Below are positions 46,068-55,169 of a stretch of 64,000 nt of DNA, piece after piece. The DNA is taken from positions 1,364,001 to 1,428,000 of the forward strand of contig NZ_CP113064.1 of NCBI RefSeq assembly GCF_026625805.1. The letters run 5' to 3'. The notes below the pieces were generated by a model. It did not search any database. It was not told the origin of the DNA and saw only the letters and a list, made by a program, of their open reading frames with translations. How positions within the stretch are numbered: the first letter of the stretch is position 1; the number at the start of each line of letters is the position of its first letter. This stretch comes from Brevundimonas sp. SL130. Its GTDB lineage: Bacteria > Pseudomonadota > Alphaproteobacteria > Caulobacterales > Caulobacteraceae. The position numbers and the translations under genes were made by a program.

Positions 46068-46996
46068 CCGTCGCCGATCCGACCCTGGCCCGACCGAAGC
46101 CGTCGCGTGGACGCGCGGCGAGAGAGCGCGCAGCCTGGGCCTTCGTCGCCCCGGCCATGATCGCCATCGGCCTGTTCTTCGCCCTGCCGGTGATCGCGGC
46201 CCTGCTGCTCAGCCTGACCGACTTCGACATCTACGCCCTGGCGAACCTCGATAATCTGCGTTTCGTCGGCTTGCAGAACTACGAGCGGCTGATGACCAAT
46301 CCGCTGTTCTGGGGGGCGATGAAGAACACCCTGACCTTCGCGGTCCTGGGCGTGCCTCTGTCCATTGCGGCCTCCCTGGCGGCGGCGGTGATCCTGAATG
46401 CACGGGTGGTGAAGTGGCGGCCCATCTGGCGGGTCATGTTCTTCGCCCCCTATGTCACCACCCTGGTCGCCACCGCCGTGGTCTGGCGCTATCTGCTGCA
46501 CACCCGCTACGGCGTCATCAACTGGGGGCTTGAGAGCATCGGCCTGCCGGCGGTGGACTGGCTGGGCCAGCCCTCGACCTCCATCCCCGCCATCCTGATG
46601 TTCGTGGTCTGGAAGATCTTCGGCTACAATATGCTGATCTTCCTGGCCGTGCTTCAGACCGTGCCGGACGACCTGTACGAGGCAGCCCGCATCGACGGCG
46701 CCGGGCCGTGGAAACAGTTCCGCCATGTCACCCTTCCGGCCATCGCGCCGACCATGTTGCTGGTCTCGATCATCTCGGTCGCCAGCTTCTTCCAGCTGTT
46801 CGCCGAACCCTATGTGATGACGCAAGGCGGGTCGGCCCAGAGCACGGTGACGGTGCTCTACTTCATGTACGAGGAAGGCTTCAAATGGTGGAACCTGGGC
46901 TCCGCCAGCGCGGTCGCCTTCGTCCTGTTCCTGTGCATCCTGGCGATTACCCTGGTCCAGTTGGCTGTGGCCAAGCGGGTGGGGGCGTATCAGTGA
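46064..46996 (+). CDS. Sugar ABC transporter permease 1 (MalF-like)
   Basis: A 310-residue inner-membrane permease with six predicted membrane helices. The EAA loop that contacts the ATPase is in LYEAARIDGAGPWKQFRHV. The N-terminal RERAAWAFVAPAMIAIGLFF is typical of the MalF/UgpA group. The ATG overlaps the TGA of the binding-protein gene. A full copy of the dispersed repeat follows it before permease 2. Confidence 0.94.
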   Translation: MTVADPTLARPKPSRGRAARERAAWAFVAPAMIAIGLFFALPVIAALLLSLTDFDIYALANLDNLRFVGLQNYERLMTNPLFWGAMKNTLTFAVLGVPLSIAASLAAAVILNARVVKWRPIWRVMFFAPYVTTLVATAVVWRYLLHTRYGVINWGLESIGLPAVDWLGQPSTSIPAILMFVVWKIFGYNMLIFLAVLQTVPDDLYEAARIDGAGPWKQFRHVTLPAIAPTMLLVSIISVASFFQLFAEPYVMTQGGSAQSTVTVLYFMYEEGFKWWNLGSASAVAFVLFLCILAITLVQLAVAKRVGAYQ

Positions 46997-47012
46997 CTTG
47001 CCCCACTCACAT

Positions 47013-47119
47013 CCGTCATCCTCGCCCTTGTGACGAGGATCCATACGCCCGGTGTATGGGCCGTGCCCCCGCTCTGAGACCGGGAGTATGGATCCTAGGG
47101 ACAAGCCCTAGGATGACGG
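47013..47119. repeat. Dispersed intergenic repeat, copy 2 (full), inside the ABC operon
   Basis: Begins CCGTCATCCTCGCC and ends GGATGACGG, with the same paired-hairpin layout as 21139-21247 and 47984-48016. It fills the whole 142-base gap between the two permease genes; the start codon of permease 2 is 20 bases after its end. It does not break a reading frame, but it could affect transcript stability between two proteins that should be made in equal amounts. Confidence 0.82.
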
Positions 47120-47138
47120 CAATGGGGGAGGGCTGCCT

Positions 47139-47954
47139 GTGAAAATCCGCGCCATCCTCCTCAACCTCGCCGTCGCCCTGATCGCCCTCATCGTCCTGTT
47201 CCCTCTGGTCTGGATGGCGTCCGTCAGCTTCATGCCCACCGGCGAAGCGGCCACCTTCCCACCGCCGCTGGTCCCTTCGCACTGGACGCTGGAGCATTAC
47301 CGCGACCTGTTCCTGAACCAGGGCATGGGCCGCTATCTGTGGAACAGTTTCGCCCTGGCGACCCTGGCGACGCTCCTGGCGCTCAGCTTCACCGTCCCGG
47401 CCGGCTACGCTTTCGCCAAGCTGAAGTTCACGGGGCGCGAGCGGCTGTTCCAGGTCCTGGTCGCCGCCCTGGTGGTGCCGGCCCAGATCGGCACCTTGCC
47501 GCTGTTCCTGATGCTGAAGGGGATGGGGCTGGTGAACACCTATGCCGGGGCCCTGGCGCCCTGGCTGGCCTCGATCTTCGGCCTGTTCCTGGTGCGCCAG
47601 TATGCGCTGAGCATTCCCGACGAGATGCTGGAGGCCGCCCGGATCGACGGCGCCAGCGAAGGCCAGATCTTCCGCCGCATCGTCCTGCCGACGCTGCAGC
47701 CGATCATCGTCACCCTGGGCCTGTTCGTCTTCCTGGGCAGCTGGAACGACTTCCTGTGGCCATTGATCGTCCTGACGGACCAGTCGAACTACACCCTGCC
47801 GGTCGCCCTGGCCGCCCTGTCGCGCGAACATGTGCAGGACGTCGAACTGATGATGGCCGGCGCCGTCGTCACGGTCGCGCCCGTGCTGATCCTCTTCCTC
47901 GCCCTGCAACGCTACTACATCCGCGGCATGCTCGCGGGCAGCGTGAAGGGGTGA
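47139..47954 (+). CDS. Sugar ABC transporter permease 2 (MalG-like)
   Basis: A 271-residue inner-membrane permease with six predicted helices, partner to permease 1. The start is GTG at 47139 with GGGGGAGGG upstream. The EAA loop is in MLEAARIDGASEGQIFRRIV, and the N-terminal helix and ASVSFMPTGEAATFP region are normal for MalG/UgpE. No ATP-binding subunit follows; after it come a half repeat and the divergent pyrB group. The transporter therefore probably borrows a shared ATPase encoded elsewhere. Confidence 0.94.
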   Translation: MKIRAILLNLAVALIALIVLFPLVWMASVSFMPTGEAATFPPPLVPSHWTLEHYRDLFLNQGMGRYLWNSFALATLATLLALSFTVPAGYAFAKLKFTGRERLFQVLVAALVVPAQIGTLPLFLMLKGMGLVNTYAGALAPWLASIFGLFLVRQYALSIPDEMLEAARIDGASEGQIFRRIVLPTLQPIIVTLGLFVFLGSWNDFLWPLIVLTDQSNYTLPVALAALSREHVQDVELMMAGAVVTVAPVLILFLALQRYYIRGMLAGSVKG

Positions 47955-47983
47955 CGCCTGTTCCCATTCCCACCCCTCCAAGA

Positions 47984-48016
47984 CCGTCATCCTAGGCCTT
48001 GTGCCTAGGATCCATG
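47984..48016. repeat. Dispersed intergenic repeat, half copy
   Basis: CCGTCATCCTAGGCCTTGTG and GCCTAGGATCCATG form the hairpin ATCCTAGGC/GCCTAGGAT. Only one half of the full element is present, directly after the permease 2 gene. Confidence 0.72.
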
Positions 48017-48055
48017 CGCCGCCCTGATGGCCGCTCCGGCCGTCGTGCGCTAAAG

Positions 48056-48076
48056 CCCTTTCCCGGCGGGAAAGGG
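48056..48076 (-). terminator. Possible terminator of the pyrB-dihydroorotase-like genes
   Basis: CCCTTTCCC (48056-48064) pairs with GGGAAAGGG (48068-48076) around GGC. Read on the minus strand it stands 9 bases after the stop of the dihydroorotase-like gene and is followed by CTTTAGC. The T-run is short, so this is a weak or repeat-derived terminator. Confidence 0.4.
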
Positions 48077-48085
48077 AAGGGCGGG

Positions 48086-49357
48086 TCAGAAGACCTTGCG
48101 GCCGCCCACCCATGTGCCCACGATCTTGCCCTGCAGCCTGCGCCCGTCGAACGGCGAGTTCTTGGACTTGGAGCGCAGCTTGTCCGCATCGACGATGATC
48201 GGCGCGCCGGGGTCGAACAGCACCAGGTCGGCGGGCGCGCCTTCGGCCAGCACCCCGGCGTCGAGGCCCAGCAGGGCCGCCGGTCCCTGGGTCAGGGGCC
48301 GCAGCACGTCCAGCAGGTCCAGCCCGTCGTCGTGGTGCAGGGTCAGGGCGGCGGGCAGCAGGGTTTCCAGGCCCACGGCGCCGGGCGCGGCCTCGGCGAA
48401 GGGACGGCGCTTGTCCTCGGCGGGGGCGGGGGCGTGGGCTGAGGTGATGACGTCGATCAGACCTTCGCGCACCGCCTCGATCAGGGCCTGACGATCGGCC
48501 TCGGAGCGCAGCGGCGGGTCCAGCCGGTAGAAGGTGCGATAGTCGCCGATGTCCACCTCGTTGAAGCACAGGTGGTTGATCGAGACGCTGACCGCGACCT
48601 CCAGCCCCTTGGCCCGCGCCCGCGCCAAGGTCTCCAGCGCCCCTTCGGTCGAGATCTGATCCACCAGGAACCGGGCGCCCGTCTGTTCGACCAGGGCCAG
48701 GTCGCGCTCCAGCCCGATCCGCTCGGCGATGGCCGGGCTGCCGGACAGGCCCAGCCGCGTGGCCAGTTCGCCCGACGCGGCGACCGATCCTTCCGTCAGC
48801 CACGGATCGGACGGACGACAGGCGATCAGGGCGTTGAAGGCGGCGGCGTAGCTCATCACCCGCTGAAGGGTGCGGCTGTTGACGATCACCTTGTCGCCGT
48901 CGGTGAAATACAGGGCGCCGGCCTCGTCCATCAGGCCGATCTCGGCCATCCGCTGGCCGTCCAGAGCCTTGGTCGCCGCGCCGGCCGCCCGGACATTGAC
49001 CAGGTTCAGGGCCGCGCCGCGACGCTGGATGAAGTCGATCATCGCCGGGTCGTCCACGGCGGGATCGGTGTCGGGCTGAACCACGATGGTCGTCACGCCC
49101 CCGGCCGCGGCGGCCAGGCTGGCGGACTTCAGCGTCTCTTTCGGTTCAGCGCCGGGTTCGCCGGTCTTGACCCGGATGTCGATCAGGCCGGGCGCCAGGC
49201 ACAGGCCGTCCGCGTCGATGACCTGGTCGGCGTCGATGGGCGATGCGCCGTGAACGACGCGCACGATGCGGCCGTCTTCGATCAAGACGCCGCCGGGACC
49301 GTCATAGTCCGTCGCGGGATCCAGCAGGCGGGCGTTTAGGATGGCGACGGTGGTCAT
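48086..49357 (-). CDS. Dihydroorotase-like protein lacking metal ligands (PyrC')
   Basis: A 423-residue amidohydrolase-fold protein. The usual start-of-barrel metal motif DVHVHLREPG is replaced by D60-I-R62-V-K64-T-G-E67-P-G, so both histidines are missing. The later Asp-His-Ala-Pro-His region reads SAHAPAPAEDK, also altered. It therefore should not hydrolyse dihydroorotate. In Pseudomonas an inactive homologue (PyrC') is needed for assembly of aspartate transcarbamoylase. Here the ATG overlaps the pyrB stop by one base (TGATG), which fits a structural subunit of the PyrB complex. A catalytic dihydroorotase must be elsewhere. Confidence 0.86.
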   Translation of the reverse strand: MTTVAILNARLLDPATDYDGPGGVLIEDGRIVRVVHGASPIDADQVIDADGLCLAPGLIDIRVKTGEPGAEPKETLKSASLAAAAGGVTTIVVQPDTDPAVDDPAMIDFIQRRGAALNLVNVRAAGAATKALDGQRMAEIGLMDEAGALYFTDGDKVIVNSRTLQRVMSYAAAFNALIACRPSDPWLTEGSVAASGELATRLGLSGSPAIAERIGLERDLALVEQTGARFLVDQISTEGALETLARARAKGLEVAVSVSINHLCFNEVDIGDYRTFYRLDPPLRSEADRQALIEAVREGLIDVITSAHAPAPAEDKRRPFAEAAPGAVGLETLLPAALTLHHDDGLDLLDVLRPLTQGPAALLGLDAGVLAEGAPADLVLFDPGAPIIVDADKLRSKSKNSPFDGRRLQGKIVGTWVGGRKVF

Positions 49358-50337
49358 CACTTGTCCCCCCAACGGGCCGACAGGGAGGCCAGCACGGCCA
49401 TGCGGGCGGCGACGCCCATCTCGACCTGATCCTGGATCAGGGAGACGTCCAGGTCGTCGGCCACGTCGGAATCGATCTCGACGCCCCGGTTCATCGGCCC
49501 GGGGTGCATGACCCGGGCGCCCGGCTTGGCCCAGGCCAGCTTCTCGCGGTCCAGGCCCCAGAAGCGGAAATATTCGCGGGTCGAGGGCACCAGGGCGCCG
49601 GCCATCCGCTCCAGCTGAAGCCGCAGCATCATCACCACGTCGCAGCCGGCCAGCCCCTCGCGCATGTCATGGAACACCTCGCAGCCCCAGCGGTCGGCGT
49701 CGCCCGGCACCAGGGTCGGCGGGCCGATCAGGCGCACCCGCGCCCCCATCATCTGCAACATCGCCACGTTCGACCGCGCCACACGGCTGTGGGTGATGTC
49801 GCCGCAGATGGCGACCGTCAGGCTGGTTACGTCGCCGAAGGCGCGACGCATCGACAGCAGGTCCAGCAGGGCCTGGGTCGGGTGTTCATGCCGGCCGTCC
49901 CCGGCGTTGACGACGGCGCAGCCGACCTTCTGGCTCAGCAGCTCCGCCGCGCCCGAGGCCGAGTGGCGGATGACCAGAATGTCCGGCTTCATCGCATTCA
50001 GCGTCACCGCCGTATCGATCAGGGTCTCGCCCTTCTTCACCGAGGACGAGCCGACCGGCATGGTCACCACATCGGCGCCCAGCCGCTTGGCGGCGATCTC
50101 GAAGGAAGAACTGGTGCGGGTCGAGTTCTCGAAGAACAGGTTCACCACCGTGCGCCCGTGCAGCAGGTCCAGGGCCTTGGACGACTGGCGATTGAAATCC
50201 ACAAAGGCGTCGCCGAGATCCAGCAACTGCGGCGTGACGAAGGGGTTCAGGTCCGAGGCGGCCAGGAAGTGGGCCTTGGGGAACGGAACCAGCCGCTCGC
50301 GAATGGTCTGGTCGGTGACGTCGTGGGGCTGGGTCAT
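49357..50337 (-). CDS. pyrB: Aspartate carbamoyltransferase catalytic subunit
   Basis: A 326-residue enzyme joining carbamoyl phosphate and aspartate, the first committed step of pyrimidine synthesis. The carbamoyl-phosphate site is [20 protein letters not shown], and a second loop is in [17 protein letters not shown]. The [13 protein letters not shown] segment near the end is diagnostic. The gene overlaps the dihydroorotase-like gene, so the two are made together. Upstream, 52 bases on, is an AEC transporter gene on the same strand, so transcription may start as far back as ruvX. Confidence 0.97.
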   Translation of the reverse strand: MTQPHDVTDQTIRERLVPFPKAHFLAASDLNPFVTPQLLDLGDAFVDFNRQSSKALDLLHGRTVVNLFFENSTRTSSSFEIAAKRLGADVVTMPVGSSSVKKGETLIDTAVTLNAMKPDILVIRHSASGAAELLSQKVGCAVVNAGDGRHEHPTQALLDLLSMRRAFGDVTSLTVAICGDITHSRVARSNVAMLQMMGARVRLIGPPTLVPGDADRWGCEVFHDMREGLAGCDVVMMLRLQLERMAGALVPSTREYFRFWGLDREKLAWAKPGARVMHPGPMNRGVEIDSDVADDLDVSLIQDQVEMGVAARMAVLASLSARWGDK

Positions 50338-50389
50338 CGAGACGCGCCTATAGGCGGGAGTCGGTGCAAACGCCAGTGTCGGGCGCCCG

Positions 50390-51313
50390 TCAGGTGAAGT
50401 GGAACAGCATCAGAAGGATTGGAATGACCACGGCGCTGCCTACGGTGGTCAGGGCGATGACCCCCGCGATCAGGGGCGCGTCCCCGCCCATCTGGCGCGC
50501 CAGGATGTAGGAGGCCGCCGATCCCGGCGCCGCCCCGCAGATCAGGGCGATCCCCTGGGCCAGGCTGTCGCCGCCCAGGGCCCAGGCGATGAACCACATC
50601 AGCGGTGGCATGACCCCCAGCTTGACCAGGGTCACGGCGGCGATGGTTCCCTGGCGGCGCTTGACCTCGGCGAACGAAAGCCCCGCCCCGGCGACGATCA
50701 GCCCCAGCGGCAGGGCGGCGGCCCCCAGCAGGTCCATCGCGTCCGACAGGCCCGGGATCAGCGGCGCGCGCAACAGGTTCAGCGCCAGGCCGATCAGACA
50801 GGCCAGCAGGATCGGATTGGCGAGCATCGATTTCGCCAGCCCCAGGGCCGAGGGCTCGCGTTTCAACGAACCCCATTTGGCCAGCACCGCGACACAGGCG
50901 ATATTGGTCACCGGAATGATGAAGGCGATGGCGACCGCCGCCATGGCCGTGCCCTCCGAGCCATAGACCGACTGGATCACCGGCACGAAGACGAAACTGT
51001 TCCAGCGGATCACCCCCTGAAACACGCTGGTATAGGCCGGCCCGTCCAGCGGGATCAGCGGTTTCGCGGCGAACGTCGCCGCCGCCACGATCAGGGTCGC
51101 CCCCACCGCCGCAGCCCCCGCCACCGTCGCCCCGCCGCCCGACAGATCGGCGTGCCAGATCGCGGGGATCAGGAAGCTGGGGTAAAAGATGTTGATCGAC
51201 AGCTTCTCGATCGGCCGCCACGCCTCATCGGGCAGGAAGCCGGATTTTCGCAGCCCATAGCCCAGGGCGATCATCAGAAAGACCGGCAGGACGCCGGCGA
51301 TCAGCCCCGTCAA
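50390..51313 (-). CDS. AEC-family transporter
   Basis: A 307-residue membrane protein with about ten hydrophobic segments ([20 protein letters not shown] onward), of the auxin-efflux-carrier family that moves organic acids such as malate or malonate. The start is the rare codon TTG at 51313, which overlaps the stop of ruvX in TTGA; translation is therefore coupled. The substrate cannot be named. Placement between ruvX and pyrB gives no clear metabolic hint. Confidence 0.9.
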   Translation of the reverse strand: MTGLIAGVLPVFLMIALGYGLRKSGFLPDEAWRPIEKLSINIFYPSFLIPAIWHADLSGGGATVAGAAAVGATLIVAAATFAAKPLIPLDGPAYTSVFQGVIRWNSFVFVPVIQSVYGSEGTAMAAVAIAFIIPVTNIACVAVLAKWGSLKREPSALGLAKSMLANPILLACLIGLALNLLRAPLIPGLSDAMDLLGAAALPLGLIVAGAGLSFAEVKRRQGTIAAVTLVKLGVMPPLMWFIAWALGGDSLAQGIALICGAAPGSAASYILARQMGGDAPLIAGVIALTTVGSAVVIPILLMLFHFT

Positions 51314-51789
51314 ACCCAGGTCGCCTGATCCCGCACCCGATCCAGCGCCCCCTGCAAGATCCAGGCGGCGGCGGTGCGGTCCACGACCTGCGCCCGGCGC
51401 TTGCGGTTCAGGTCCAGGTCCTCAATCAGGAACCGCTCGACCGCGCTGGTGGACAGCCGCTCGTCCCAGAAGGCGACGTTGATGGGCCGCAGCCGCTCCA
51501 GATTGCGGGCGAAGGCGCGGCACGACTGGGCGCGCGGCCCCTCGGTCCCGTCCATATTGGCGGGCAGGCCGATCACCAGGGCCGAGACCTTGCGATGGGC
51601 CATCAGCTTGAACAGCTGCTCGGCCTCCAGGGTGAACTTGGATTTGCGGATCAGCTGGAGCGGAGAGGCGATCAGGCGCGTGGCGTCCGACACCGCCACC
51701 CCAATGGTCTTCTCGCCCAGATCCAGCCCCATCCACGGGGTGTCGGGCGGGCAGGCGGCGGGCAGGTCGAGGAGGTCGAGAACGGGCAC
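51310..51789 (-). CDS. ruvX: Holliday-junction resolvase-like RuvX (YqgF)
   Basis: A 159-residue RNase H-fold nuclease believed to act in pre-16S rRNA processing and possibly on Holliday junctions. Active-site acidic residues lie in MGLDLGEKTIGVAVSDATRL, the second in AFWDERLSTSAVERFL and the last in VVDRTAAAWILQGAL. It starts at GTG 51789 (VPVLDLLDLPAACP), with a longer N-terminal extension than the E. coli protein. It is coupled to the AEC transporter gene. Confidence 0.93.
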   Translation of the reverse strand: MPVLDLLDLPAACPPDTPWMGLDLGEKTIGVAVSDATRLIASPLQLIRKSKFTLEAEQLFKLMAHRKVSALVIGLPANMDGTEGPRAQSCRAFARNLERLRPINVAFWDERLSTSAVERFLIEDLDLNRKRRAQVVDRTAAAWILQGALDRVRDQATWV

Positions 51790-51862
51790 GGCCTGCGGTT
51801 AGGACCGGCGCGGGCTTAAGTCAAAGGCGATGGTTCGAGAAATCTCGGCCGGGGAGGGCGTG

Positions 51863-52390
51863 ATGCGTACGATTTCACGGGTGGTTGCGCTTGTCGTCAT
51901 GGCGATTGCAGCGAGCCCTGTATCGGCTTTTCCCCCGGTGACTTCGATGAAGTTGAGGCCCGTTGAGGCCGGAGTGCTGACACCCCAAGAGAAAAGCGCG
52001 GGCCTCCTTCTCGGCTCGCCCGGCGTTCGCCTGTACGGCAAATCCCAAGGCAGGAACGGACGGGCAGCGATGCTCTACATCGGAGTCCCCGGTCGCGACG
52101 GTGAACGGCTGTTCCAGCTTGAACGTGTGGCGAACTGGAGCGGCAGCCAGGTGCCGGTTGGCTGCATAGCGAGGCAACCTGGCGATGAAGAACGGATCAT
52201 GTCCGTTACGCTCGACCTCGATGTGGTCATCCCCGGCCCGAGCGGCGGCCAGGAAGTCGTGCTGATGCAGTACAATCTGACTTGGCCGGAGCAGCACCCG
52301 CATCTCCTGTCTGCCGGGGTCACGGGGCGATCTAACCCCATCGTTTGGCGCGCGCCGCGTGCAGAGCCGCTGCCTGACTGCTTGCGCTGA
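51863..52390 (+). CDS. Exported hypothetical protein (175 aa)
   Basis: The ATG at 51863 has GGGGAGGGCG just before it and begins a signal peptide (MRTISRVVALVVMAIAASPV, cleaved after SAF). The mature protein of about 150 residues has two cysteines (GCIAR and the near-terminal DCLR), which could pair. It is beta-rich by appearance, with LYIGVPGRDGERLFQLERV and SVTLDLDVVIPG. No family is recognised. Codon use is somewhat less GC-biased than in its neighbours, so it could be accessory. It is divergent from ruvX. Confidence 0.68.
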   Translation: MRTISRVVALVVMAIAASPVSAFPPVTSMKLRPVEAGVLTPQEKSAGLLLGSPGVRLYGKSQGRNGRAAMLYIGVPGRDGERLFQLERVANWSGSQVPVGCIARQPGDEERIMSVTLDLDVVIPGPSGGQEVVLMQYNLTWPEQHPHLLSAGVTGRSNPIVWRAPRAEPLPDCLR

Positions 52391-52705
52391 ACAGCGCGGC
52401 GACCAGCCGACAAAATTTATTGATCGCCCACGCTGTACTGCGTCTGCACAAGCGTTTGAGGCTGATTTCACGCCCGCCAACCCATCGCTCTTTCCGGCCG
52501 GGTTATAGTTTCAGGTCGTAAACGCGGGAGGGCGCGATGCAGTGAGTTTTGGCGGTTTGGCGGTTTGTCACCCTGTTTTTACGACACGGGATGCGACCCA
52601 TATCCGGCCAGTGGCGCGCCAGCGGGGCGATGTTCTTGTGAATCCGCGCCTGTGCCGCTAATCCCGCCCCCTAGACCCCATTATCGACGTGCATTGGAGG
52701 GCCGC
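52391..52705. other. 315-bp intergenic region before gatC
   Basis: No gene, tRNA or repeat is seen. The frames are short and unbiased. The gatC-gatA promoter must be here; a T-rich patch (GTTTGGCGGTTTGTCACC and TGTTTTTACGACAC, about 52555-52590) is the most likely place. I could not fix its boxes. TTGGAGG at 52694-52700 is a good ribosome-binding site for gatC. Confidence 0.5.
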
Positions 52706-52993
52706 ATGGCCATCGACGCTGCGACGGTGCGCAAGGTTGCGCATCTCGCCCGCATCAAGACCCCCGAGGATCGGCTGGAGCCGCTGGCCCAGGAGCTGAA
52801 CGGCATCCTGCAGTGGATCGAACAGCTGAACGAGGTCGATGTCGACGGCGTCGAGCCCATGACCTCGAACGTCGCCCAGCCCCTGCGCCTGCGCGAGGAC
52901 GTGGTCACCGACGGCGACAAGATCGACGCCGTCCTGTCCAACGCCCCTAAGTCCGCCGACGGCTTCTTCGTCGTGCCCAAGGTGGTCGAATAG
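52706..52993 (+). CDS. gatC: Asp-tRNA(Asn)/Glu-tRNA(Gln) amidotransferase subunit C
   Basis: A 95-residue subunit that wraps GatA and GatB and stabilises them. ATG at 52706 ([20 protein letters not shown]) has TTGGAGG upstream. The [13 protein letters not shown] region and the REDVV motif are conserved. It is followed two bases later by gatA. With GatB (55170-56672) it should amidate mischarged Asp-tRNA(Asn) or Glu-tRNA(Gln) on the ribosomal path. Confidence 0.95.
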   Translation: MAIDAATVRKVAHLARIKTPEDRLEPLAQELNGILQWIEQLNEVDVDGVEPMTSNVAQPLRLREDVVTDGDKIDAVLSNAPKSADGFFVVPKVVE

Positions 52994-52995
52994 TC

Positions 52996-54474
52996 ATGAG
53001 CGACCTGACCAAACTGACCCTGAAGGGCGCCGTCGACGGCCTGAAGGCCAAGGACTTTTCCTCGGCCGAAATCACCCAGGCCTTCCTGACCAATATCGAG
53101 GCCGCCAATCCGACGCTGAACGCCTATGTCGAGGTGACCGCGGACAAGGCCATGGACATGGCCCGCGCCTCCGACGCCCGCATCGCCGCCGGCGAGGGCG
53201 GGGTGCTGGAAGGCGCGCCGCTGGGCATCAAGGATCTGTTCTGCACCGAGGGCGTCCAGACCACGGCCGGCTCCAACATGCTGCGCGGCTTCGTGCCGCC
53301 GTATGAATCGACCGTCACCGCCAATCTGTGGCGCGACGGCGCGGTCATGCTGGGCAAGCTGAACATGGACGAATTCGCCATGGGCTCGTCCAACGAGACC
53401 TCGGCCTTCGGTCCGGTGGTCAATCCGTGGAAATCGGCCGGCTCCAACGCCGATCTGACGCCGGGCGGATCCTCGGGCGGTTCGGCCTCGGCCGTCGCCG
53501 CCGACCTGTGCCTGGCCGCCACCGCGTCCGACACCGGCGGCTCGATCCGCCAGCCCGCCGCCTTCACCGGCACGGTCGGGATCAAGCCCACCTATGGCCG
53601 CGCCAGCCGCTTCGGCATGGTGGCCTTCGCCAGTTCGCTGGACCAGGCCGGCCCGATCACCAAGACGGTCGAGGACGCGGCCCTGCTGCTGCAATCCATG
53701 TGCTCGTTCGACGCCAAGGACTCCACCAGTCTGGACATCCCGACGCCCGACTGGACCCAGTCGGTCGGCAAGTCGGTCAAGGGCCTGCGCATCGGCGTGC
53801 CGCGTGAATATGTCGTGGACGGCATGCCCGCCGAGATCCAGGCCCTGTGGGATCAGGGCGTGGCCTGGCTGAAGGACGCCGGCTGCGAGATCGTCGAGAT
53901 CAGCCTGCCGCACACCAAATACGCCCTGCCGACCTATTATATCGTGGCGCCGGCCGAGGCCTCGTCCAACCTGGCCCGTTACGACGGCATGCGGTTCGGG
54001 CACCGGGCGGATCAGTTCAGCTCGCTGGACGACCTCTACGCCACCTCGCGCGCAGAGGGCTTCGGCAAGGAGGTCCAGCGTCGCCTGACCATCGGCGCCT
54101 ATGTGCTGTCGGCCGGCTTCTACGACGCCTATTACGTCCGCGCCCTGAAGGTGCGTCGCCGCATCGCCGAGGACTTCGACAATGTCTGGGGCCAGGTCGA
54201 CGCCATCCTGACCCCCTCGACCCCGTCGGCCGCCTTTGCTCTGGGGGACAAGCAGATCGACCCCCTGACCATGTATCTGAACGACGTCTTCACGGTCACG
54301 ACCAACCTGGCCGGCCTCCCGGGCCTCTCGGTCCCCGCCGGCGTCGATTCCGGCGGCCTCCCGCTCGGCCTCCAGGTCATCGGCAAGGCCCTGGACGAGG
54401 CGACCGTCTTCCAGGTCGGGGCCGCGCTTGAAAAGGCGGCGGGCTTCACGGCCAAGCCGGGCCAGTGGTGGTGA
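52996..54474 (+). CDS. gatA: Asp-tRNA(Asn)/Glu-tRNA(Gln) amidotransferase subunit A
   Basis: A 492-residue amidase-signature subunit that frees ammonia from glutamine. The lysine and serines of the Ser-cisSer-Lys triad lie in [22 protein letters not shown] and [17 protein letters not shown]. The [15 protein letters not shown] block is also conserved. The ATG at 52996 directly follows the gatC stop. A small membrane-protein frame begins four bases after its stop. Confidence 0.96.
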   Translation: MSDLTKLTLKGAVDGLKAKDFSSAEITQAFLTNIEAANPTLNAYVEVTADKAMDMARASDARIAAGEGGVLEGAPLGIKDLFCTEGVQTTAGSNMLRGFVPPYESTVTANLWRDGAVMLGKLNMDEFAMGSSNETSAFGPVVNPWKSAGSNADLTPGGSSGGSASAVAADLCLAATASDTGGSIRQPAAFTGTVGIKPTYGRASRFGMVAFASSLDQAGPITKTVEDAALLLQSMCSFDAKDSTSLDIPTPDWTQSVGKSVKGLRIGVPREYVVDGMPAEIQALWDQGVAWLKDAGCEIVEISLPHTKYALPTYYIVAPAEASSNLARYDGMRFGHRADQFSSLDDLYATSRAEGFGKEVQRRLTIGAYVLSAGFYDAYYVRALKVRRRIAEDFDNVWGQVDAILTPSTPSAAFALGDKQIDPLTMYLNDVFTVTTNLAGLPGLSVPAGVDSGGLPLGLQVIGKALDEATVFQVGAALEKAAGFTAKPGQWW

Positions 54475-54478
54475 ACTG

Positions 54479-54709
54479 ATGGGAAAGCTGTTGCTGGTCG
54501 TCGCCGGCTGTAGTCTTTCCCTGGGGAGCCTGTTCTTGGCGATTATAACATCTCCAATCGGAGTCTACCCGATTTGGCAGATGATGCTGGTCTCAACTAT
54601 TCTAGCTGGGGTGGGGGTGCTTGTCGCGCGCTTGGGATTCATGCCGGACGAGCCGCGCCGACCTATTGATCCGCCCCAACCGATTTCTCCCGATGACTGG
54701 GACGGATAG
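54479..54709 (+). CDS. Small two-helix membrane protein (76 aa), hypothetical
   Basis: Starts at ATG 54479, four bases after the gatA stop, without a clear ribosome-binding site, so it may be translated by coupling. Two hydrophobic stretches (about 3-23, LLLVVAGCSLSLGSLFLAII, and 32-52, MMLVSTILAGVGVLVARLG) suggest two membrane helices. The tail is proline-rich (PDEPRRPIDPPQPISP). Codon use is less GC-biased than in gatA, especially around 54540-54600. No family is recognised. Confidence 0.62.
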   Translation: MGKLLLVVAGCSLSLGSLFLAIITSPIGVYPIWQMMLVSTILAGVGVLVARLGFMPDEPRRPIDPPQPISPDDWDG

Positions 54710-54733
54710 GGCCGCCGCAGCTGCGGCGGCCCT
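54708..54733. terminator. 26-bp perfect palindrome between convergent genes
   Basis: AGGGCCGCCGCAG pairs with its exact complement CTGCGGCGGCCCT with no loop bases. It overlaps the stop of the small membrane-protein gene and ends 7 bases before the stop of the leftward gene. A T-run is weak on both sides, so it is a likely but not classic bidirectional terminator. Confidence 0.55.
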
Positions 54734-54739
54734 CGCATC

Positions 54740-55072
54740 TTACTCCGTCGGCAGCGCCTTCAGGTCGGCTTCGATCGCCGCGATCTTCTCGTCGGTGATG
54801 TTGCCTTGGGAGTAGGGCGCAACCTGCCGCAGCGTCATGCCCTTGAACTGGCCATAGGCGGGATGCTTGTCCATGCCGGGCAGGTGCTTCTCCAGCACCG
54901 CCTTGGTCGCCGGATCGTTCACCAGGGCCTCGATCGGGCTGTCGATGGTCGGATGCGCAGCGTGGTGCTCGTCATGGGCGTGATCTTGCGCCGGAGCCGG
55001 GGCGGTCTGGGCCGAGGCGGCGCCGACCAGAAGCAGGGAGGCCGCAGCGGCGGCGAACAGGGTCTTGGACAT
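54740..55072 (-). CDS. Small exported His-rich protein (110 aa)
   Basis: ATG at 55072 has GGAGAA upstream and begins a signal peptide (MSKTLFAAAAASLLLVGAAS, cleaved after SAQ). The linker AHDEHHAAHP is histidine-rich and may bind metal. The globular part, about 60 residues, begins SPIEALVNDPATKAVLEKHL and ends QGNITDEKIAAIEADLKAL. I have seen similar short domains in other alphaproteobacteria, with a KAVLEKHLPG motif, but without a known function. It lies between gatA and gatB in the opposite direction. Confidence 0.75.
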   Translation of the reverse strand: MSKTLFAAAAASLLLVGAASAQTAPAPAQDHAHDEHHAAHPTIDSPIEALVNDPATKAVLEKHLPGMDKHPAYGQFKGMTLRQVAPYSQGNITDEKIAAIEADLKALPTE

Positions 55073-55169
55073 GGGATTCTCCATTGAGGCGACCGATGTT
55101 GAGCGCGATTTCGCGACACCCTCAAGACAGCCTCTTTCTCGCCGCCGCCGACGGCGCTAGGACGAACCC

